Assembly: GCA_021604605.1 (NCBI GenBank)
Contig: BQJH01000072.1
Span: forward strand, 1 to 11,779
Source of the DNA: Hyphococcus sp.
Lineage (GTDB): Bacteria > Pseudomonadota > Alphaproteobacteria > Caulobacterales > Parvularculaceae
Direction: 5' to 3'
DNA: 11,779 bases
Part shown: positions 6,536-11,779 of the stretch, piece by piece
Numbering within the stretch: position 1 is the first letter of the stretch
Layout: every line of letters starts with the position of its first letter
Position numbers and translations under genes: made by a program
The notes under the pieces: model-generated
The model's database searches: none
Told to the model about the DNA's origin: nothing
Seen by the model: the letters and a program-made list of their open reading frames with translations, nothing else

Positions 6536-8335
6536 ATGACGTTCGCCACCCCTGTCCGTGATATGCGCTACGCCCTCGATCATATGGCGGGCTTTGGCGC
6601 CTTGTCGCGCACTGGCGCTTATCCTGATCTTTCTAATGATCTGACATCAGCGATCCTGGAGGAGATGGGGAAATATTGCGACAATGTGGTCGCGCCTTTG
6701 AACAAGGGCAGCGATGAACAAGGCGCCGTTCTGGAAAATGGCGTGGTCCGAACGAGTCCCGGCTTTGACAAGGCCTATCAGCAATATGTTGAGGGGGGGT
6801 GGAATTCTCTCGCCTTTCCGGAAGAAGCTGGCGGGCAGGGTCTGCCTGCGACGTTGGCGGTGGCGCTTGTGGATGCGCTCAATGCGTCATGCATGTCCTT
6901 TGCGATCGGTACGACGCTGACAACCGGCGCTGTGAAAGCGATTTTAGCGGTTGGTACGGACGAGCAAAAACGCCTCTATCTGGAAAAGATGGTGTCCGGT
7001 GAATGGACAGGCAGTATGAACCTGACAGAACCGCAGGCAGGGTCAGACTTGTCAGCTATCCGCACCAAAGCAGAGCCGGTTGGTGATGGGTGTTATAAAA
7101 TCAGTGGACAGAAGATATTCATCACCTATGGCGACCACGACCTTACCGACAATATTGTCCATCTTGTTCTGGCGCGCCTGCCGGATGCGCCGGAAGGCAC
7201 CGGCGGGATTTCCATGTTTCTCGTACCAAAGGTTCACGTAAACGAAGACGGATCATTGGCGGCGCACAATGATGTTTCCTGTGTGGGGCTGGAAGAAAAG
7301 ATGGGTCTTCATGGCAGCCCGACCTGCGTCATGGCGTTTGGTGAAAAAGGTGAGTGTTACGGCACGCTGCTTGGGGAAGAAAATAAAGGCCTCAAGAACA
7401 TGTTCATCATGATGAACTCGGCGCGTCTTGATGTCGGGATGCAAGGAGTGGGCGTTGCAGAACGCGCCTATCAGACTGCACTTGCTTATGCGTTGGACCG
7501 CAAGCAGGGCCGGGCATTAGGGGTGAAGTCCGGCGATCAGGTTGCGATTTACGAGCATGCTGATGTGCGGCGCATGCTTTACTCTATGAAAGCGCTGGTC
7601 GAGGCGTCGCGCGGGATTTGTTATGCGAATGCGGTTGCTTATGATCTGGCGCGTCATTCGCCTGACGAGAAGCAGCGCCAGGAAGCAAGTGTGCTGGAAG
7701 GGCTGCTCACGCCGATTTCAAAAGCCTGGTCCACAGATCGCGCGAATGAAGTAACATCCCTTGGCGTCCAGATCCATGGCGGCATGGGATATATTGAGGA
7801 AACGGGCGCCGCCCAACATATGCGGGATGCGCGCATCGCCGCGATCTATGAAGGGACCAACGGCATTCAGGCGATGGACCTTGTTGGTCGTAAGCTACAA
7901 TTTGACGGCGGCGTCGGCGCGCGCGCTTTCATCCATAATGTCAAAGAACAGGCTGTGATCTGCAAAGCCGCCAAGCGCGATGATATTCAGCATATTGGCC
8001 AAAACCTTGAGGCGGCAGTGCAACAACTGGAAGCGTCAACGGACTGGCTTTTGGAAACGGCGAAAACGGATCAGGAACCGGTGCTCGCCGGGGCGGCGGC
8101 GTATCTGAAGCAATTCGGTAATGTTGCGGGCGGCTATTACCTTAGCAGAGGCGCTGTGGCGTCTGCTTTGGCGATTAATGAAGGCGGAGACGGCGTTGCC
8201 TATCACGAATCAAAAATTGCGATCGCCGGCTTCTACGCAGACAATTATTTGACGGAAGCCGCCGGATTGACCCCCGCAGTGACGGCGGGTGCAAATTCGG
8301 TCAAACGTCTCGACCCGGCGCTCTTAAGCGCCTAG
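6536..8335 (+). CDS. Acyl-CoA dehydrogenase with extra C-terminal domain (DmdC-like)
   Basis: 599 residues, longer than the usual ~390-residue acyl-CoA dehydrogenases because of an added C-terminal domain (about 465-590). The enzyme is an FAD flavoprotein that puts an alpha-beta double bond into an acyl-CoA and gives electrons to electron-transfer flavoprotein. Visible signatures: the N-terminal helical part with FPEEAGGQGLP, the mid-domain FAD/substrate motif MNLTEPQAGSDL at 161-172, QKIFITYGDHDL, the arginine-rich C-domain segment, VQIHGGMGYIEE, and the catalytic base Glu439 in IYEGTNGIQ. This architecture is shared by DmdC (3-methylthiopropanoyl-CoA dehydrogenase, DMSP demethylation pathway) and by paralogues acting on ordinary fatty acyl-CoAs. 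No other dmd gene is visible, so the substrate is left open. AGGAGA (6524-6529) stands 6 nt before the ATG. Confidence 0.95.
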   Translation: MTFATPVRDMRYALDHMAGFGALSRTGAYPDLSNDLTSAILEEMGKYCDNVVAPLNKGSDEQGAVLENGVVRTSPGFDKAYQQYVEGGWNSLAFPEEAGGQGLPATLAVALVDALNASCMSFAIGTTLTTGAVKAILAVGTDEQKRLYLEKMVSGEWTGSMNLTEPQAGSDLSAIRTKAEPVGDGCYKISGQKIFITYGDHDLTDNIVHLVLARLPDAPEGTGGISMFLVPKVHVNEDGSLAAHNDVSCVGLEEKMGLHGSPTCVMAFGEKGECYGTLLGEENKGLKNMFIMMNSARLDVGMQGVGVAERAYQTALAYALDRKQGRALGVKSGDQVAIYEHADVRRMLYSMKALVEASRGICYANAVAYDLARHSPDEKQRQEASVLEGLLTPISKAWSTDRANEVTSLGVQIHGGMGYIEETGAAQHMRDARIAAIYEGTNGIQAMDLVGRKLQFDGGVGARAFIHNVKEQAVICKAAKRDDIQHIGQNLEAAVQQLEASTDWLLETAKTDQEPVLAGAAAYLKQFGNVAGGYYLSRGAVASALAINEGGDGVAYHESKIAIAGFYADNYLTEAAGLTPAVTAGANSVKRLDPALLSA

Positions 8336-8396
8336 TCTCCCTCCAAATCGGCGGGGGTCCTGATTCCGAGCCACACATATCGACATTCAACCTGAT

Positions 8397-8402
8397 AGGG
8401 GA
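8397..8402 (+). promoter_or_regulatory. Ribosome binding site deciding the dipeptidase start
   Basis: AGGGGA lies 6 nt before ATG 8409. An in-frame TTG at 8406 is too near the box and would add one residue only, so ATG 8409 is taken as the start. Confidence 0.65.
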
Positions 8403-8408
8403 CGATTG

Positions 8409-9617
8409 ATGAAATTTCTCTCTGCAATAATGCTTTCTGTAGCGCTGCCGACCTTGGCTTGCGCTCAAACAGCCGATGGCGGTCCTTCAGACAGAGCAAA
8501 AGAAATGGCGCAGGAGTTTTTGATTGTTGATGGGCATATTGATGCGCCTTCGACGATCGCGAATGGCGGCGCGGATATTGCGGCCGGTGAAAAGACGATT
8601 GATTTTGACTATGAACGCGCCAAGGCTGGCGGGCTGGATGCGCCGTTCATGTCGATTTATGTGGCGGCCGATTTTGAGGAAAAAGGCGGCGCCAAAGCCC
8701 GCGCGGACATCCTGATCGGGTTGATGGAAGGCGTTGCTGCTCAGCACCCGGATAAGTTTGAAATTGCCTACACAACGAAAGATGTGCGCCGGATCGCCGC
8801 CGCGGGGAAGATCGCGTTGCCGCTCGGTATGGAAAACGGGTCTCCTGTTGAGGGTGATCTGAAAACGCTGAAGCATTTTTATGATCGCGGTATTCGCTAC
8901 ATCACGCTGGCGCATTCAAAATCAAACCACATTTCAGATTCGTCTTATGACGAGAATGAAAAATGGGACGGCCTATCGCCTTTCGGTTTTCAGGTTGTAC
9001 GCGCCATGAACGATCTCGGCATGATGGTCGATGTCAGTCACATTACAGATGCGGCGCTTCTTGATGTTTTAGAGATTACCCGCGCGCCGGTGATGGCGTC
9101 GCACTCATCTTTGCGTCACTTCACGCCGGGTTTTCACCGTAACCTGCCTGATGATCTGGTTAAGAAAATCGGCGAGAATGGCGGCGTCGTCATGATTAAT
9201 TTCGGATCGTCATTCCTGACTGAAGCAGCGAACAACTATCGCAAACCTTACACAGAGTTGCGTGATGCTCATGAGGCGGATCTTGGTCGAGAGATGACCG
9301 ACGCCGAAGCGCAAGCGCATTTCGGCGCCTACGTTCAAAAGAACCCATACCCGTTTGCGGCCCTGGAAGATGTTCTTAACCATATCGATCGCACGGTTGA
9401 GCTTGCCGGGATCGATCATGTGGGTATTGGCTCTGACTATGATGGGGTCGGGCCCAGCCTGCCTGTGGGGCTTAAAGATGCGTCGACTTTTCCCGTTCTG
9501 ATTCAGGGGCTTATGGATCGAGGCTATGATGAAGCCGCAATCGAAAAAATCCTTGGCGGCAATGCCATGCGGGTCTGGGAAAATGTTGAGAAGGCGCGCC
9601 GCAAGCGGAAATTCTAA
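8409..9617 (+). CDS. Secreted membrane-type dipeptidase, peptidase family M19
   Basis: 402 residues. A Sec signal peptide (MKFLSAIMLSVALPTLACAQ, likely cleavage after ACA) exports it to the periplasm. M19 enzymes (renal dipeptidase fold, TIM barrel) use two zinc ions to cleave dipeptides, some with D-residues or peptide-like substrates. All metal ligands are visible: His43 and Asp45 in DGHIDAP, the bridging Glu142 in LGMENG, His211 in VDVSHI, His232 in MASHSS, and Asp343 in GIGSDYDG. The HID and MENG variants are acceptable forms of the usual HxD and GxEx motifs. The gene begins 73 bp after the acyl-CoA dehydrogenase stop on the same strand. No terminator is seen between them, so read-through is possible, but a functional link is not evident. 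A terminator-like hairpin follows. Scavenging of peptides or murein fragments is the likely role. Confidence 0.94.
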   Translation: MKFLSAIMLSVALPTLACAQTADGGPSDRAKEMAQEFLIVDGHIDAPSTIANGGADIAAGEKTIDFDYERAKAGGLDAPFMSIYVAADFEEKGGAKARADILIGLMEGVAAQHPDKFEIAYTTKDVRRIAAAGKIALPLGMENGSPVEGDLKTLKHFYDRGIRYITLAHSKSNHISDSSYDENEKWDGLSPFGFQVVRAMNDLGMMVDVSHITDAALLDVLEITRAPVMASHSSLRHFTPGFHRNLPDDLVKKIGENGGVVMINFGSSFLTEAANNYRKPYTELRDAHEADLGREMTDAEAQAHFGAYVQKNPYPFAALEDVLNHIDRTVELAGIDHVGIGSDYDGVGPSLPVGLKDASTFPVLIQGLMDRGYDEAAIEKILGGNAMRVWENVEKARRKRKF

Positions 9618-9636
9618 ATTTTACGATCAGCTTGAT

Positions 9637-9686
9637 GAGGCTCATTGCAATCGGCGTTGTAACGTCGTGCGCGGTGAGCCTCTTTT
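9637..9686 (+). terminator. Terminator-like stem with long loop after the dipeptidase gene
   Basis: GAGGCTCA (9637-9644) pairs perfectly with TGAGCCTC (9675-9682) and is followed directly by TTTT and a further T-rich stretch. The 30-nt loop is long but GC-rich and may fold internally. Position 20 nt after the stop fits intrinsic termination. Confidence 0.6.
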
Positions 9687-9714
9687 CATTTGGGCGCCTA
9701 TCTTGACGCAGTAA

Positions 9715-9744
9715 TCGACTGCATTGTTCAGTCTGGCTTACAAT
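9715..9744 (+). promoter_or_regulatory. Possible upstream promoter of the toxin-antitoxin operon
   Basis: TCGACT (9715-9720) and TACAAT (9739-9744) are spaced 18 nt apart. The start point would fall at about 9751, inside the 14-bp palindrome. The hexamers are only moderately good. Confidence 0.3.
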
Positions 9745-9749
9745 AAGTA

Positions 9750-9763
9750 AGTGAGTACTCACT
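9750..9763. promoter_or_regulatory. Perfect 14-bp palindrome, operator-like
   Basis: AGTGAGTACTCACT is fully self-complementary. Palindromes of this form are typical operators of TetR-type dimers, but no TetR gene is in the window. It overlaps the predicted start point of a possible promoter at 9715-9744. Confidence 0.45.
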
Positions 9764-9822
9764 GTTAGATTCTGATTAGCGCCATGAGTTTTTGCCGCCA
9801 GGGCTGACGTCTTGCTGTCTGC

Positions 9823-9849
9823 TTGACGTGTTATAACATAAGTTATAAG
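9823..9849 (+). promoter_or_regulatory. Possible promoter inside the toxin-antitoxin operator
   Basis: TTGACG (9823-9828) is a good -35 element. TATAAG (9844-9849) follows at a short 15-nt spacing. Both hexamers touch the GTTATAAC repeats, as expected for an autoregulated promoter. Spacing is suboptimal, so the exact -10 is uncertain. Confidence 0.4.
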
Positions 9850-9867
9850 TATAACGGGTGTTATAAC
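9830..9867. promoter_or_regulatory. Array of GTTATAAC boxes, probable autoregulatory operator
   Basis: The self-complementary octamer GTTATAAC occurs at 9830-9837 and 9860-9867, with a one-mismatch copy GTTATAAG at 9842-9849 and a shortened GTATAAC at 9849-9855. The two outer copies lie in an identical 10-mer GTGTTATAAC exactly 30 bp apart, about three helical turns. The last box ends one base before the Shine-Dalgarno sequence GGAGG (9869-9873) of the antitoxin gene. AbrB/MazE-fold antitoxins commonly repress their own operon from such sites. Confidence 0.65.
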
Positions 9868-9878
9868 TGGAGGCGAGT

Positions 9879-10106
9879 ATGGCAAAAATGCTGAAGCTTA
9901 GAAAAGTTGGAAACTCCGTAGGTGTGGTGCTGCCTAAAGAGATGCTCGCCTTGCTGAATGCAAAAGAGGGCGATGATATTTCTGTCACGGAAACGCCGAA
10001 TGGTATTCAGCTCAACAAACCGGATACCGAGTTTGAAGACCACATGAAGAAGGTCGAAAAAATTATGGAGCGCTACCCCAATACGCTCCGGGCGCTTTCT
10101 CAGTAG
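9879..10106 (+). CDS. AbrB/MazE-fold antitoxin, partner of Doc toxin
   Basis: 75 residues. The N-terminal half is a swapped-hairpin AbrB/SpoVT DNA-binding domain: LKLRKVGNSVGVVLPKEML (5-23), then LNAKEGDDISVTETPNGIQL. The charged C-terminal tail (DTEFEDHMKKVEKIMERYP) is the probable toxin-binding arm. The pattern matches the family of 'putative addiction module antidote' proteins whose genes precede Doc toxins. It neutralises the toxin by direct binding and, as a dimer with or without Doc, should repress its own promoter through the GTTATAAC boxes immediately upstream. A strong GGAGG lies 5 nt before ATG 9879. The toxin gene starts 9 nt after the stop, so the pair is one transcript. This differs from phage P1, where the Doc partner is the unrelated Phd. 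Confidence 0.92.
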   Translation: MAKMLKLRKVGNSVGVVLPKEMLALLNAKEGDDISVTETPNGIQLNKPDTEFEDHMKKVEKIMERYPNTLRALSQ

Positions 10107-10115
10107 GCGAAATCG

Positions 10116-10499
10116 ATGATCTGGTATTGGGTTCCAAAGAATGTTGTTTATGGGGCGCACGCAAAAAGCCTTGCTGCTTATGGTGGGGCGGAAGGTGTGC
10201 GTGATGAGGGGCTTTTGGAAAGTGCATTGGCGCGTCCGGAAAATTTAGTAGCTTATGGTGAGCCTGAAGTATTTGAGCTTGCGGCCGCTTATGCATTTGG
10301 CCTCGTTCGCAATCACCCATTTGTTGATGGCAATAAGAGAACAGCGTTTTTAACAACTGCTTTGTTCCTGGAAATTAACGGCTACACTTTGGGCGCAAGC
10401 GAAGAAGAGGCAACCGCAACCATGTTGGCTTTTGCCGCCGGCGAAGTTAGCGAAGAAGAATTTGCCTTTTGGTTGAAAGAAAATTGTAAACCGTTGTGA
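10116..10499 (+). CDS. doc: Doc toxin (death on curing, Fic-fold kinase)
   Basis: 127 residues, full length for the family. The Fic/Doc signature HPFVDGNKRTAF is at residues 67-78, with catalytic His67, Asp71, Asn73, Lys74 and Arg75. The Lys in NKR where AMPylating Fic enzymes have Gly (GNGR) is the Doc hallmark. P1 Doc phosphorylates elongation factor EF-Tu with ATP and stops translation; the same action is inferred here. Other family features are GGAEGVRDEGLLESALARP in the N-terminal part and LAAAYAFGLVRN before the motif. All residues needed for activity seem intact. The ATG at 10116 is preceded by a weak AGGCGA overlapping the antitoxin stop, consistent with lower expression of toxin than antitoxin. 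Its TGA overlaps the GTG start of the metallophosphoesterase gene. Confidence 0.95.
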   Translation: MIWYWVPKNVVYGAHAKSLAAYGGAEGVRDEGLLESALARPENLVAYGEPEVFELAAAYAFGLVRNHPFVDGNKRTAFLTTALFLEINGYTLGASEEEATATMLAFAAGEVSEEEFAFWLKENCKPL

Positions 10500-11434
10500 T
10501 TGACCTCAGCCCCTTGGAATGGATCAAGCTCGCGATTTATTATGCGAGCTATCTATATTTTCCTGCGGCGATGATCCTTTTTTGGGGTCTCTATCGTTGG
10601 CGCGGGACCAAGCGCATTGCTGTTGCGATGGTGCTGCTTTGTCTGTCTTTGATTGCATATGGACGTTTTATTGAGCCACGAATTCTCCTGACGGTGGAAC
10701 ATGATGTCTTGATCGACGAGTGCTTTGATGAGGGCGGCGCTTTTAGGGTCGCAGTTTTTTCAGACACTCATAATGGCCTCTTTGGCAACGCCATGCCGAT
10801 CAATCGCATCGTCAATGCGGTCAATAAAGCAAACGCAGATTTCGTTCTTGTGCCGGGGGATTTTATTTATTTCCTGAACCCTGACCGTTTCGATCAGATG
10901 TTTGACGCATTGCCCAACATTAAGGCGCCGGTGTTCGCCGTACTGGGAAATCATGACCTCGGCTTGCCTGGCCCGGATTTAAGCAAGCCATTGAGGCAGG
11001 CGTTACCGGGCTTTGATGTGCGGTTGATTGATGATCAGCCCTTGAAATTATCGAACAGTCAGTTTGCCATCGAGCTTGTTGGTCTTTCCGATCAATGGGC
11101 GCGGGCGCAGGATTTGTCTTTGCTGGAAAAGTCAACAGACCTGCCGCGTATTGTTCTCACGCACAATCCGGCCAGTGTGAACGGGTTTTCCTCTGCCATG
11201 CGCGCGGATTTGCTTGTGGGGGGGCACACCCATGGCGGTCAGATTCAACTGCCATTTCTGACCTGTGCGTTGACTGGCGTATGCGGTGACATCGCCTATG
11301 GCCTGCGGGAAGACCGCGGCGTTCAGATATTCACGACCTCTGGCACAGGCATGGTTGGTTTGCCGATGCGATTTCGGGTGCCGCCCAGAGTTGATGTGTT
11401 GAATGTCCGTTACAAGGCGTGCGCGAGCGGCTAG
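10496..11434 (+). CDS. Membrane-anchored metallophosphoesterase (YaeI/YkuE-like, calcineurin superfamily)
   Basis: 312 residues. Two N-terminal hydrophobic segments (about 9-27 and 36-54) anchor the protein in the inner membrane. The catalytic domain has the full two-metal set: Asp90 and His92 in FSDTHNG, Asp122 in VPGDFI, Asn152 and His153 in LGNHD, His223 in LTHNP, and His244/His246 in GGHTHGGQ. The GHTHGGQ ending is typical of the YaeI/YkuE/LpxH-like group, some of which cleave UDP-diacylglucosamine or other pyrophosphates; the substrate here is not known. The start is GTG 10496, overlapping the Doc stop by 4 bp (GTGA), with no Shine-Dalgarno sequence. Translation may therefore depend on ribosomes finishing doc. 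The coding run GTGGGGGGGCAC (G7, 11218-11224) lies in the active-site motif. Confidence 0.92.
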   Translation: MIDLSPLEWIKLAIYYASYLYFPAAMILFWGLYRWRGTKRIAVAMVLLCLSLIAYGRFIEPRILLTVEHDVLIDECFDEGGAFRVAVFSDTHNGLFGNAMPINRIVNAVNKANADFVLVPGDFIYFLNPDRFDQMFDALPNIKAPVFAVLGNHDLGLPGPDLSKPLRQALPGFDVRLIDDQPLKLSNSQFAIELVGLSDQWARAQDLSLLEKSTDLPRIVLTHNPASVNGFSSAMRADLLVGGHTHGGQIQLPFLTCALTGVCGDIAYGLREDRGVQIFTTSGTGMVGLPMRFRVPPRVDVLNVRYKACASG

Positions 11435-11463
11435 GTTCGCCAATAAATTTTGGAGACGAAGAT

Positions 11464-11779
11464 ATGACCACCCTTAAAGGCAAAACACTTTTCATCACCG
11501 GCGCCTCGCGCGGCATTGGCCTTGCGATCGCCAAGCGGGCTGCGGCGGATGGGGCCAATATCGCGATTGCGGCGAAATCTGCCGAGCCGCACAAGCATCT
11601 GCCGGGCACGATCTACACGGCGGCGGAAGAAATTGAGGCCGCTGGCGGCAAAGCTTTGCCGCTTGTGGTCGATGTGCGTGATGAACAGAATGTGGCTGAA
11701 GCGGTGGAGAAAACGGTCTCGACTTTTGGCGGGCTTGATATTTGCGTCAACAACGCATCCGCGATCTCATTGACAGGCA
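11464..11779 (+). CDS. Short-chain dehydrogenase/reductase, HSDL2-like (3' end cut off)
   Basis: 105 codons from ATG 11464, open to the window edge; the family has about 270-300 residues in bacteria. Rossmann signature FITGASRGIGLAIA (TGxxxGxG) near residues 10-23 binds NAD(P). KSAEPHKHLPGTIYTAAEEI and VDVRDEQNVAEAV follow, then CVNNASAIS in the place of the classical NNAG. The AKSAEPHKHLPGTI segment and NNASAI are typical of the HSDL2 (hydroxysteroid dehydrogenase-like 2) subgroup rather than of general SDRs. The catalytic Ser/Tyr/Lys lie beyond the window. GGAGA (11452-11456) stands 7 nt before the ATG. The gene follows the metallophosphoesterase by 29 bp. A role in lipid or acyl-CoA metabolism is inferred from the subgroup. 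Confidence 0.9.
   Translation, partial: MTTLKGKTLFITGASRGIGLAIAKRAAADGANIAIAAKSAEPHKHLPGTIYTAAEEIEAAGGKALPLVVDVRDEQNVAEAVEKTVSTFGGLDICVNNASAISLTG

Noticed and set aside
6536..8335. Firm assignment as dmdC (DMSP degradation)
   Set aside because: The architecture is shared with many paralogues, and no dmdA, dmdB or dmdD is visible in the window.
8409..8468. Lipoprotein signal on the dipeptidase (LAC within TLACAQ)
   Set aside because: The -3 position is Thr instead of Leu/Val/Ile, and a standard cleavage after ACA fits better.
8487..8915. 142-codon minus-strand open frame
   Set aside because: Antisense to the M19 dipeptidase; Arg/His-rich composition and no start signal.
9831..9848. TTATAAC/GTTATAA inverted repeat read as a terminator
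   Set aside because: The stem is AT-only, lies just upstream of a strong ribosome binding site, and is better explained as part of an operator array.
9511..9885. 124-codon minus-strand open frame across the dipeptidase end and the toxin-antitoxin operator
   Set aside because: Overlaps the dipeptidase 3' end, the terminator and the operator; no family resemblance.

Overview
The window looks like a chromosomal stretch from a Gram-negative alphaproteobacterium. Reasons: a 599-residue acyl-CoA dehydrogenase with the extra C-terminal domain common in that class, an HSDL2-type short-chain dehydrogenase, an outer-membrane beta-barrel protein, a lipoprotein signal and a moderate-to-high GC content. 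The species cannot be named from the sequence. No rRNA, tRNA, CRISPR array or intact insertion sequence was seen.

Layout. (1) 1-955, minus: FAD-linked oxidase of the D-2-hydroxyacid dehydrogenase type, cut off by the left edge. (2) 1175-3134, plus: a two-gene unit of a lipoprotein-anchored predicted methyltransferase and a short FAD-dependent monooxygenase. (3) 3131-4090, minus: threonylcarbamoyl-AMP synthase (Sua5 type, tRNA t6A synthesis), overlapping the monooxygenase tail-to-tail by 4 bp. (4) 4150-5528, minus: an AT-richer pair, a secreted DUF1579-like protein and a MarR-family regulator, with a long AT-rich palindrome between them. (5) 5680-6297, minus: an outer-membrane beta-barrel protein with a GC-rich hairpin terminator. 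(6) 6536-9617, plus: acyl-CoA dehydrogenase, then a secreted M19 zinc dipeptidase closed by a terminator-like hairpin. (7) 9750-11434, plus: a type II toxin-antitoxin operon (AbrB/MazE-fold antitoxin and Doc toxin) preceded by an array of GTTATAAC octamers and followed, with a 4-bp overlap, by a membrane-anchored metallophosphoesterase. (8) 11464-end, plus: HSDL2-like short-chain dehydrogenase, cut off by the right edge.

How the genes relate. The acyl-CoA dehydrogenase, the SDR and perhaps the FAD-linked oxidase fit a fatty/organic acid catabolic neighbourhood. The toxin-antitoxin cassette sits between two of these genes as an accessory insert. The MarR/palindrome/secreted-protein set may be a small self-contained regulatory module. 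No complete, clearly undescribed system is visible. The points most worth checking are the Doc operon with its operator array and overlapping phosphoesterase, an A9 tract at the domain junction of Sua5 with stops close behind in both other frames, and the MarR-adjacent palindrome.
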